From an uncultured Clostridia bacterium (lineage in GTDB: Bacteria; Bacillota; Clostridia; Christensenellales; Borkfalkiaceae), in the NCBI GenBank assembly GCA_947629735.1, contig CANREX010000065.1, forward strand, positions 1-7,977: a stretch of 7,977 bases of DNA, written 5' to 3'. Made by a program: the position numbers and the translations under genes. The notes below the pieces were generated by a model. The model was not told where the DNA came from. It saw only the letters and a list, made by a program, of their open reading frames with translations, and did no database searches. Positions 1 through 4,513 of the stretch are shown one piece after another; within the stretch, counting starts at the first letter, position 1, and every line of letters starts with the position of its first letter.

Positions 1-18
1 TTAGCCACCCCCCCCCGC

Positions 19-233
19 TGTCATTCTGAGCGGAGCGTTAGCCCGATGGTTTGTAGAAAATTTTTGCGGTCAAGCAAAAATTTTCACAAAGCGAAGAGAG
101 GCTGAAAGCCGAACGGAGTCGAAGAATCCGGAAGTAATAAGTAAAAACGCCGTTTCAAAGTTATTCCCTACCACCACCATGGGATTCCTCGGCTCTATCG
201 AACGCTTCGCGTTCTTAATCGCTCGGAATGACA
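19..233. repeat. 215-bp dispersed palindromic repeat, long-form copy A
   Basis: The element is bounded by 14-bp inverted ends, TGTCATTCTGAGCG at the left and the complement of TGTCATTCCGAGCG at the right (one mismatch). A second copy of identical length lies at 7725-7939. Inside are three further pairings. A hairpin at 50-90 has 17 bp, one bulged A and a 6-nt loop. A long-range stem pairs 116-129 with 182-195 (GAATCC with GGATTC at its core). A small hairpin at 200-214 pairs GAACGC with GCGTTC. No coding potential is visible. It resembles a REP/MITE-like non-autonomous repeat. No transposase is present, and mobility is inferred only from the inverted ends and multiple copies. Confidence 0.8.
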
Positions 234-470
234 GCTTTTAAAGAGCGTTTCCCCTATATTCCCCCACCTCGGGGTGGGGGAAATTAAAAAAGGGGCAGGG
301 ATAATTTTTGCCACATTATAATTGCATTTGCTACCGCGATTCCCTCTTATTTTCTCGGCAAATGTAATGTCAACATTTGCCGAGAAGTAGCCCTCAACCT
401 CACGAAAATTCACAGCGCACGGGCTGCGCGAGAATTTTGTGAACTTCTTTATCTGTGTTTAGCGGGAGCA
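234..470. other. Non-coding stretch with three hairpins
   Basis: No credible gene is seen here. There are three inverted repeats. At 259-282 a 10-bp stem (TTCCCCCACC) closes a TCGG loop. At 352-386 a perfect 14-bp stem (TTCTCGGCAAATGT) encloses a 7-nt loop. At 405-438 there is a weaker two-part hairpin (AAAATTC/GAATTTT outside, GCGCA/TGCGC inside). None is followed by a clean T-tract, so they are not called terminators. The one open frame here (195-413, minus) runs into the dispersed repeat and has no ribosome binding site. Confidence 0.5.
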
Positions 471-514
471 GCACAAGAAACGGGCGGAGAATTTTCTCCG
501 CCCGCTTCTTGTGC
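471..514. other. 44-nt near-perfect inverted repeat downstream of rplL
   Basis: Nine pairs (GCACAAGAA with TTCTTGTGC), one A/C mismatch, then eleven more pairs (CGGGCGGAGAA with TTCTCCGCCCG) around a 2-nt turn make a 20-bp stem. It lies immediately beyond the rplL terminator hairpin in the direction of transcription. It could be a back-up terminator, a 3'-end stabilising structure or a remnant of a small mobile repeat. The sequence does not decide among these. Confidence 0.75.
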
Positions 515-516
515 GC

Positions 517-546
517 AAAAGGCGGCGCAAAATGCGCCGCCTTTTT
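517..546 (-). terminator. Intrinsic terminator of the rplJ-rplL transcript (bidirectional symmetry)
   Basis: A 9-bp GC stem (GGCGGCGCA with TGCGCCGCC, 521-529 and 533-541) has a 3-nt loop. It is flanked by AAAA at 517-520 and TTTTT at 542-546, so either strand reads as stem plus U-tract. It begins a few nt after the rplL stop codon on the minus strand. This ends the ribosomal protein operon here; rpoB does not directly follow rplL. Confidence 0.9.
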
Positions 547-551
547 CAAAA

Positions 552-935
552 TTATTCCAAAACCGCGGTCGCGCCGGCTGCTTTAAGGTCAGCCACGATC
601 TTCTCCGCTTCTTCCTTGGCTACGTTCTCTTTGAGTACGCCGCCCTTTTCAACAGCCTGCTTCGCTTCTACAAGTCCGAGACCGGAGAATGCGCGAACGA
701 CTTTGATGACGTCGATCTTCTTCTCGCCTGCGTCCTTCAATACGATATTGAATTCCGTCTTCTCTTCTGCGGGAGCTGCCGCGGGAGCTGCGCCGCCTGC
801 TGCGGGAGCTGCCGCTACCGCTACGGGAGCTGCTGCGGATACGCCGAATTCCTCTTCGAGAGCCTTAACAAGCTCGTTGAGTTCCAAAACGGTCATGCCT
901 TTTACTTCTTCGATAAACTTCTTTACGTCTGCCAT
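552..935 (-). CDS. rplL: 50S ribosomal protein L7/L12
   Basis: The 127-aa protein has the full L7/L12 layout: an N-terminal dimerisation domain (about 1-32), an Ala/Pro-rich hinge (about 33-58, many AAP repeats), and a C-terminal factor-binding domain (59-127, starting EEKTEFNIVL). L12 dimers sit on the L10 tail and form the mobile stalk that recruits EF-Tu, EF-G, IF2 and release factors. The start is fixed by a GGAGG at 945-949, spaced 9 nt from the ATG. It lies 93 nt behind rplJ and is followed at once by a terminator. One oddity is in the usually conserved GLGLKEAK helix, which reads GLGLVEAK here. Val89 thus replaces the lysine equivalent to E. coli Lys65, part of the factor-contact surface. 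Identification is certain; the effect of the substitution is unknown. Confidence 0.97.
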   Translation of the reverse strand: MADVKKFIEEVKGMTVLELNELVKALEEEFGVSAAAPVAVAAAPAAGGAAPAAAPAEEKTEFNIVLKDAGEKKIDVIKVVRAFSGLGLVEAKQAVEKGGVLKENVAKEEAEKIVADLKAAGATAVLE

Positions 936-990
936 TTTTTATTTCCTCCGAAAAATTTTTAAATTGAATGTTTTGCGCTTGCGTTTTTTT

Positions 991-1013
991 GCGGGCGGAA
1001 GCGCGCTGCCCGC
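991..1013 (-). other. Hairpin in the rplJ-rplL intergenic mRNA
   Basis: A 6-bp GC stem (GCGGGC 991-996 with GCCCGC 1008-1013) has an 11-nt loop that is itself palindromic (AGCGCGCT). On the transcribed minus strand it is followed by A-rich rather than U-rich sequence, so it does not look like a terminator. It may insulate or process the message between rplJ and the more highly translated rplL. That role is inference. Confidence 0.45.
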
Positions 1014-1028
1014 GTCCGTTCAGGCGGA

Positions 1029-1553
1029 TTACGCCTGTTTGCTCTTCGCAACGCCGTCCAGCACGCGCACAATACCCGACAAAAGGTTGTTGAGTACGCC
1101 TGCGAAGTTTGCGATGGGAGCTTGCAGCGAGCCGAGCATCTTTGCAACGAGCTCTTCCTTAGAAGGCATAGTGGCAAGCGCTTTTACGCCGTTCTTGTCC
1201 ACATATGCGTTGTCCACGAACGCGCTCTTCAAGGTTATCTTGCCTTCGTAGTCCTTAGCCGCCGCTACCATAACTTTGGCTGCCGCGGTCTCGTCCGAGC
1301 CGAACGTCACGGCGGTAGGGCCGTTGAGGTCTGCGTCGAACTGGTTGAACCCGAGCTCGTTCAAAGCCTTTCTTACCAAGGTGTTTTTATAGACCTTGTA
1401 TTCGCAACCTGCCTGCCTGCACTTGTTTCTGAGTTCGGAGACTTCCGCCACCGTTAGCTTTTCGTAATCTACGAGCACGACGGACTTGGAATTTTTTATC
1501 TTTTCCGTGATCTCGCCGACAAGTACTTTCTTGGCTTCGAAATTAGCTGACAA
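1029..1553 (-). CDS. rplJ: 50S ribosomal protein L10 (TTG start)
   Basis: L10 is the base of the L7/L12 stalk; it binds 23S rRNA with L11 and carries L12 dimers on its C-terminal helix. The 174-aa protein shows the family signature near the N-terminus (KNSKSVVLVDYEKLTVAEVS, then the KVYKNTLVRKAL motif) and a hydrophobic C-terminal helix (FAGVLNNLLSGIVRVLD). I place the start at a TTG (1551-1553) giving M-SANFEAKK. A strong AGGAGGT (1561-1567) sits 7 nt upstream, and L10 proteins normally begin at this point. An ATG at 1608-1610 would add 19 residues, but these overlap the Shine-Dalgarno and leader structure, so it is rejected. The gene has its own promoter and attenuator and is followed by rplL. 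Confidence 0.95.
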   Translation of the reverse strand: MSANFEAKKVLVGEITEKIKNSKSVVLVDYEKLTVAEVSELRNKCRQAGCEYKVYKNTLVRKALNELGFNQFDADLNGPTAVTFGSDETAAAKVMVAAAKDYEGKITLKSAFVDNAYVDKNGVKALATMPSKEELVAKMLGSLQAPIANFAGVLNNLLSGIVRVLDGVAKSKQA

Positions 1554-1612
1554 ATTCTTTACCTCCTGTATTAGTCGCTCCGCGCTGAGCGCACGCGCCC
1601 GACGCGGCAAAC

Positions 1613-1640
1613 AAAAAACCCCGTACCGCGCGGTACAGGG
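1613..1640 (-). terminator. Leader attenuator terminator upstream of rplJ
   Basis: On the minus strand CCCTGTACCG pairs with CGGTACGGGG (1619-1640, central CGCG partly looped), followed by six Ts (complement of 1613-1618). It lies between the rplJ promoter and the rplJ Shine-Dalgarno, the place expected for transcription attenuation rather than operon termination. Its 5' arm can also pair with an upstream segment (see the L10 leader). Confidence 0.88.
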
Positions 1641-1735
1641 CAGAAATATACGAAAAATTTCCGAAAAACCCTTTACCTCGGCAGGAAATTGAGCCCCGCG
1701 GGGAGCGCCTGCTGTCTGCGGTATATCGTTTTACG
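1619..1735 (-). promoter_or_regulatory. Ribosomal protein L10 leader (L10-L12 binding RNA plus antiterminator)
   Basis: The leader contains the segment CCGCAGACAGCAGGCGCTC (minus, 1721 to 1703) and its partner CCTGCCGAGG (1685 to 1676). GCAGG/CCTGC forms the helix, with purine-rich flanks as in the L10-binding kink-turn of Firmicutes rplJ leaders. Directly after it, GGTAAAGGG (1677 to 1669) can pair in 8 of 9 positions with CCCTGTACC (1640 to 1632), the 5' arm of the attenuator. This gives a two-state switch. Bound L10(L12) should stabilise the upstream fold, release the terminator arm and stop transcription. Such autoregulation is established for Bacillus subtilis rplJL; its operation here is inferred from the matching parts. 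Confidence 0.85.
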
Positions 1736-1741
1736 TTGTCA

Positions 1742-1770
1742 AGTATATTATATCCGCGCGAAAATGTCAA
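1742..1770 (-). promoter_or_regulatory. Sigma-A-type promoter for rplJ-rplL
   Basis: On the minus strand there is a -35 TTGACA (1765-1770), a 17-nt spacer and a -10 TATACT (1742-1747). Transcription would start near 1735, leaving a leader of about 180 nt before the rplJ start codon. It sits right behind the rplA stop codon with no terminator between, so rplJ-rplL is probably also reached by read-through from rplK-rplA. Confidence 0.85.
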
Positions 1771-1803
1771 ACCATTTTTCCGCGCAGGACAAATATTTTT
1801 GAT

Positions 1804-2493
1804 TTAGCCCTTGTTATAGGCTACTTTTACGCCGGGACCCATGGTGGAAGTGATGGTCACGCTCTTTATATACTGACCTTTCGCCGCCGCGGGCTTAGCC
1901 TTTACTATCGCGTCCATCAGGGCTTCGAAGTTTTCGGCTATCTTTTCCGCGCCGAAGCTCTTCTTGCCGATGGGGCAGTGGATAATCGCGGTCTTGTCGA
2001 GACGGTACTCGACTTTACCTGCTTTGACTTCCTTTACGGCTTTCGCAACGTCCATAGTTACAGTGCCGCTCTTGGGGTTGGGCATCAAGCCCTTAGGTCC
2101 GAGCACGCGGCCGATACGTCCTACCACGCCCATCATGTCGGGGGTAGTGATGACTACGTCGAAGTCAAACCAATTCTCGCTCTGTATGCGCTGAATCATC
2201 TCCTCCGCGCCGACATATTCCGCGCCGGCCGCAGTCGCCTGATCCGCCTTTTCGCCCTTGGCTATTACGAGAACCCTCTTGGACTTACCCGTGCCGTTGG
2301 GGAGGACGAGGACGCCTCTTACCTGCTGATCCGCCTGCCTGGGGTCTACGCCCAAACGCACGTGGAGTTCTATCGTCTCGTCGAACTTCGCTTTCGCCGT
2401 GTCGACAACTATCTTTACCGCTTCCGCCGTTTCATACGCCTTGGTGCGGTCGTACGATTTTACGCTTTCCGCGTATTTCTTACCCGTTTTCAT
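1804..2493 (-). CDS. rplA: 50S ribosomal protein L1
   Basis: L1 binds the mobile L1 stalk (helices 76-78) of 23S rRNA, helps release deacylated tRNA from the E site, and represses its own operon by binding mRNA. The 229-aa protein has the usual length and motifs: GRVLGPKGLMPNPKSGTVT (about 128-146), DKTAIIHCPIGK (about 166-177) and the invariant rRNA-contact loop STMGPGV, with Thr217-Met218-Gly219 in the canonical positions. The start is the ATG at 2491-2493 (MKTGKKYAES), with GGAGG at 2501-2505 spaced 7 nt away. A GTG at 2556 would extend the frame by 21 residues, but it lies inside the upstream L1-stalk-like RNA structure and has no family match. The gene lies 90 nt behind rplK. Confidence 0.97.
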   Translation of the reverse strand: MKTGKKYAESVKSYDRTKAYETAEAVKIVVDTAKAKFDETIELHVRLGVDPRQADQQVRGVLVLPNGTGKSKRVLVIAKGEKADQATAAGAEYVGAEEMIQRIQSENWFDFDVVITTPDMMGVVGRIGRVLGPKGLMPNPKSGTVTMDVAKAVKEVKAGKVEYRLDKTAIIHCPIGKKSFGAEKIAENFEALMDAIVKAKPAAAKGQYIKSVTITSTMGPGVKVAYNKG

Positions 2494-2507
2494 TATAAAA
2501 CCTCCGT

Positions 2508-2556
2508 GTGGTGCTTCCGAGGGAGCCGACTTGTATTTTTTAATTCCCTCTCCCAC
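2508..2556 (-). promoter_or_regulatory. Putative L1-binding site (23S L1-stalk mimic) before rplA
   Basis: On the mRNA, GTGG (2556-2553) pairs with CCAC (2511-2508). Next come a 2-nt GA on the 5' side and GGAAGCA (7 nt) on the 3' side, then a perfect 6-bp helix GAGGGA/TCCCTC (2550-2545 with 2524-2519) closing a 20-nt loop. The GTGGGAG...ACCAC arrangement is that of the L1-binding stalk of 23S rRNA. CCAC ends 2 nt before the rplA GGAGG, so bound L1 should mask it. It shares its architecture with the site before rplK. Function is inferred. Confidence 0.7.
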
Positions 2557-2583
2557 TTGCGGACTTAAAAATTAAGCCCTGAA

Positions 2584-3009
2584 TTATTCCTCTACGGTAA
2601 CGCCCATAGAACGGGCAGTGCCCTTTACCATGCTCTTCGCCGCTTCGAGGTCAGAGCAGTTCAAATCGGGCATCTTGGTCTTTGCGATCTCTTCGAGCTG
2701 CGCCTTGGTGAGCTTGCCCACTTTGTCCCTGTTGGGGCGGGCGCTCGCCGTGTCTATGCCGAGCGCTTTCTTGATAAGCACGGGCGTAGGGGGCGTTTTG
2801 AGGACGAAAGTGAAACTTCTGTCCTGATAAATCGTCACGACGCAGGGAATGATGAGCCCCGCCTGCGCGCTCGTCTTAGCGTTGAACTCCTTGGTGAAGC
2901 CGGGGATATTGATACCGTGAGGGCCGAGCGTAGAACCTACGGGGGGCGCGGGGGTAGCCTTTCCGGCGGGGAGCTGCAATTTGACTACCGCAGTAATCTT
3001 CTTAGCCAT
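2584..3009 (-). CDS. rplK: 50S ribosomal protein L11
   Basis: L11 binds the GTPase-associated region of 23S rRNA together with L10 and takes part in factor-dependent GTP hydrolysis. The protein is full length (141 aa), with an N-terminal domain (KLQLPAGKATPAPPVG, about 11-25), a flexible linker near 70-75 and an rRNA-binding C-terminal domain (IAKTKMPDLN through GTARSMGV). The start ATG at 3007-3009 has an AGGAGGT (3016-3022) 6 nt upstream. One oddity is that the nearly invariant PPVGPALGQ reads PPVGSTLGP. Position 26 is therefore Ser instead of Pro, and Gln30 is Pro. Pro26 belongs to the proline-rich helix contacted by thiopeptide antibiotics, where substitutions are linked to resistance. 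The gene is preceded by an L1-stalk-like RNA element. Confidence 0.97.
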   Translation of the reverse strand: MAKKITAVVKLQLPAGKATPAPPVGSTLGPHGINIPGFTKEFNAKTSAQAGLIIPCVVTIYQDRSFTFVLKTPPTPVLIKKALGIDTASARPNRDKVGKLTKAQLEEIAKTKMPDLNCSDLEAAKSMVKGTARSMGVTVEE

Positions 3010-3025
3010 AATTAAACCTCCTATC

Positions 3026-3073
3026 GTGGTAATAGCGAACAGACCCTGAAAAAAATTTGACCTGCTCTCCCAC
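3026..3073 (-). promoter_or_regulatory. Putative L1-binding site (23S L1-stalk mimic) before rplK
   Basis: On the mRNA, GTGG (3073-3070) pairs with CCAC (3029-3026). Inside are GA (2 nt) opposite GCTATTA (7 nt), then a 9-bp helix GAGCAGGTC with GGTCTGTTC, including three G-U pairs. The GTGGGAG...ATTACCAC pattern closely matches the bacterial 23S L1 stalk (GUGGGAG...AUACCAC in E. coli). The rplK AGGAGGT starts 3 nt after CCAC. L1 repression through a site ahead of rplK is established in E. coli. A separate 6-bp hairpin (CCGCTT/AAGCGG, 3077-3093) lies just upstream. Confidence 0.78.
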
Positions 3074-3118
3074 AGACCGCTTGTCGAAAGCGGATTTTAA
3101 CCGTATTTTGGAGACGTC

Positions 3119-3655
3119 TTACACTACGTCTATTTTCTTTATCTGAATGTATTCCACTTCCACGTCGGTGGACCTGCCGAACATCTGGATATTGACTTTC
3201 GCCTTCTGGGAAAGGTCGTTGAGTTCGGTTATCACGCCGTCGAAGCCTTCCAAAGGACCTGCGTCTATGTTTACGTGGTCGCCCACGGCGAAGTCCGCGT
3301 TGACGACTACCTCTTCGAGGCGCATTTTCCTTATCTCGTCCTCTTTCATGGGAATGGGTCTGCCCTGAGGACCTACGAACCCCGTCACGCCGCGGGTGTT
3401 GGTCACCCAATACCACAGCTGGTTGGAGTAGATCATCTTGATGAACACATAGCAAGGCAACAGCTTGCGCTCAACCACTTTTCGCTTGCCGTTCTTCTCC
3501 TCTATCGTCTGCCCCATGGGGATCTTGACGTCGAATATCTGATCTTTGAGATTGTTGTTTTCGATAAGCCGCAAAAGAGAATCCTTGACCATCATCTCGT
3601 AGCCGGAGAAGGTGTGCAGGATATACCAGCAGGGCTTTTCTTCGTCGATTGCCAT
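3119..3655 (-). CDS. nusG: Transcription termination/antitermination factor NusG
   Basis: NusG binds RNA polymerase across the cleft and modulates pausing, Rho-dependent termination and transcription-translation coupling. The 178-aa protein has an NGN domain at about 8-105 with the family motifs WYILHTFSGYE and NTRGVTGFVGP. A KOW domain follows at about 122-155 (FAVGDHVNIDAGPLEGFDG), with a C-terminal strand (VEVEYIQIKKI). The start is the ATG at 3653-3655 with GGGG (3662-3665) 6 nt upstream. That Shine-Dalgarno abuts and partly overlaps the secE stop codon, which suggests translational coupling. The gene is followed after 109 nt by rplK with no terminator, so all of rpmG-secE-nusG-rplK-rplA may be one transcript. 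Confidence 0.97.
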   Translation of the reverse strand: MAIDEEKPCWYILHTFSGYEMMVKDSLLRLIENNNLKDQIFDVKIPMGQTIEEKNGKRKVVERKLLPCYVFIKMIYSNQLWYWVTNTRGVTGFVGPQGRPIPMKEDEIRKMRLEEVVVNADFAVGDHVNIDAGPLEGFDGVITELNDLSQKAKVNIQMFGRSTDVEVEYIQIKKIDVV

Positions 3656-3665
3656 ACCTTACCCC

Positions 3666-3884
3666 TTAACCGATATTGTTGGTCGCAAGATCCAGAAGGG
3701 TTTGCAAGCCGAAGTTTATTCCCGTAACTATAACCGTGAAAATAAGCACGACTACAAGGACCACGCCCGTAGCCTTTACGACTTTGGGGAACGTGGGCCA
3801 GGTAACTCTTTTAAGCTCCGAAAAGACGTCTTTTATCTTTTTCCCGAGCCCGGGCTTTTTCTCTTTATTGTTTGCCTTAGCCAT
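3666..3884 (-). CDS. secE: Protein translocase subunit SecE
   Basis: SecE is the clamp-like essential subunit of the SecYEG channel in the cytoplasmic membrane. This is the short, single-span form (72 aa) usual in Gram-positives and most bacteria outside the Proteobacteria. A lysine-rich cytoplasmic start is followed by the conserved amphipathic motif ELKRVTWPT (about 23-31) and then one membrane helix (about 37-63, VVLVVVLIFTVIV). Its ATG shares one base with the rpmG stop codon (TAATG), and the likely Shine-Dalgarno (AAGGA, 3894-3898) lies inside rpmG. The gene is 10 nt from nusG. Confidence 0.96.
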   Translation of the reverse strand: MAKANNKEKKPGLGKKIKDVFSELKRVTWPTFPKVVKATGVVLVVVLIFTVIVTGINFGLQTLLDLATNNIG

Positions 3885-4045
3885 TATTTGGATTCCTTAT
3901 GTTCGGTGTGCTTTTTGCAGAAAGGGCAGTACTTGGACATTACCAATCTGTCGGGATCGTTGCGCTTGTTCTTGTAGCTATCGTAGTTTCTGTGCTTGCA
4001 CTCGGTACATTCAAAAGTGATTTTAGCCCTCGTTGACGCTTTCAT
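3884..4045 (-). CDS. rpmG: 50S ribosomal protein L33 (zinc-binding form)
   Basis: This 53-aa gene runs from the ATG at 4043-4045 to a TAA that overlaps the secE start by one base. The protein (beginning MKASTRAKITFECTECKHRN) has two CxxC pairs, Cys13/Cys16 and Cys40/Cys43 (YCPFCKKH), making it the C+ zinc-ribbon form of L33. L33 sits near the E site of the large subunit. The family signature NDPDRLVMSKYCPFCKKHT is complete. A GGAG at 4055-4058 lies 9 nt upstream and could fold back on CTCC next to it. rpmG-secE-nusG is the standard order in Firmicutes; no tRNA-Trp lies between rpmG and secE here. Organisms often have a second, cysteine-free L33, which cannot be judged from this window. Confidence 0.95.
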   Translation of the reverse strand: MKASTRAKITFECTECKHRNYDSYKNKRNDPDRLVMSKYCPFCKKHTEHKESK

Positions 4046-4062
4046 TGTGGAGAACTCCGTAC

Positions 4063-4092
4063 AAAAAAATTACACCCCTCTCGGTAGTGTAA
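4063..4092 (-). terminator. Hairpin plus U7 at the 5' end of the rpmG transcript
   Basis: On the minus strand TTACACTACC pairs with GGGGTGTAA (one bulged A, one G-U) around a GAGA tetraloop, followed by AA... wait-free T7 (complement of 4063-4069). By shape it is an intrinsic terminator. However, it begins about where the promoter at 4097-4125 would start transcription. It could therefore end read-through from upstream, act as a very early attenuator, or protect the 5' end of the mRNA. Confidence 0.55.
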
Positions 4093-4096
4093 AGTG

Positions 4097-4125
4097 AGTT
4101 TAACACGAAAAATAAATCTTGTCAA
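4097..4125 (-). promoter_or_regulatory. Sigma-A-type promoter for rpmG-secE-nusG
   Basis: On the minus strand there is a perfect -35 TTGACA (4120-4125), a 17-nt spacer and a -10 TAAACT (4097-4102). The predicted start is near 4090, giving a leader of about 45 nt before rpmG. It probably drives the rpmG-secE-nusG-rplK-rplA block, since no other convincing promoter or terminator is seen down to rplA. Confidence 0.8.
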
Positions 4126-4257
4126 CACTTTTTCGCCGATTTTGAGATAATTTTTCGCCGCAAAACTTTTAATAATTTATATATAAGGTATATGCCCCTA
4201 TATATTGTGTATGCCCTCCGCCGTGTAGCGGATTGACATCTACAACGCCCGCCCCTT
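4126..4257. other. AT-rich non-coding spacer
   Basis: No gene is seen. The stretch is AT-rich with a TATATA-containing imperfect palindrome around 4186-4207 and a 5-bp hairpin TCCGC/GCGGA near 4219-4233. A TTGACA (4233-4238, plus) has no matching -10 at a suitable distance. Confidence 0.5.
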
Positions 4258-4284
4258 TGTCATTCTGCCCGAGGGCAATAACAC
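4258..4284. repeat. Fragment of the dispersed repeat (left end)
   Basis: It begins TGTCATTCTGCCCGAGGGC and continues into ATAACAC. The same 26-27 nt fragment recurs at 4704-4729 with only two differences, so it is a recurring truncated form rather than random decay. Confidence 0.65.
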
Positions 4285-4299
4285 TTCCCCCCCCCTCAC

Positions 4300-4394
4300 C
4301 GTCATTCTGCCCGAGGGCGTATGCCCGATGGTTTGTAGAAAATTTTTGCGATTAAGCAAATATTTTCACAAAGCGGAGTGAACGCACATTTTTT
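4300..4394. repeat. Truncated long-form repeat (left part only)
   Basis: It matches the first third of the 215-bp copies: the GTCATTCTG end, GCCCGATGGTTTGTAG, and the A/T-rich hairpin with a GATTAA loop. It loses similarity after about 4380, where a short-form element begins. Its hairpin carries the same T/T mismatch seen in the copy at 7725-7939. Confidence 0.7.
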
Positions 4395-4513
4395 TGTCAT
4401 TCTGAGCGTAGAGAACGCAGTGAACGAAGTCGAAGAATCCGGTATTTCATTGCGCTTAGGTCTTTACTTTGTGTCATACCCCAACCGGATTCCTCGGCAG
4501 GCTCGGAATGACA
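4395..4513. repeat. Short-form (119-bp) palindromic repeat
   Basis: The inverted ends are TGTCATTCTGAGC and GCTCGGAATGACA. Inside, CGAAGAATCCGG (4431-4442) pairs with CCGGATTCCTCG (4485-4496), with a single A/C mismatch. The middle differs from the 215-bp form but shares GAATCCGG, ATTTCATTGCGCTTAGG with the element at 7544-7677, which defines a second subtype. Confidence 0.75.

Noticed and set aside
511..1251. 246-aa open frame on the plus strand
   Set aside because: It lies antisense to rplL and part of rplJ, starts inside a terminator hairpin, and its Ala/Ser-rich composition mirrors the L12 hinge.
2494..2556. N-terminal extension of rplA from GTG at 2556
   Set aside because: The extra residues are encoded by the L1-stalk-like RNA element; the ATG at 2493 has a proper GGAGG and matches known L1 N-termini.
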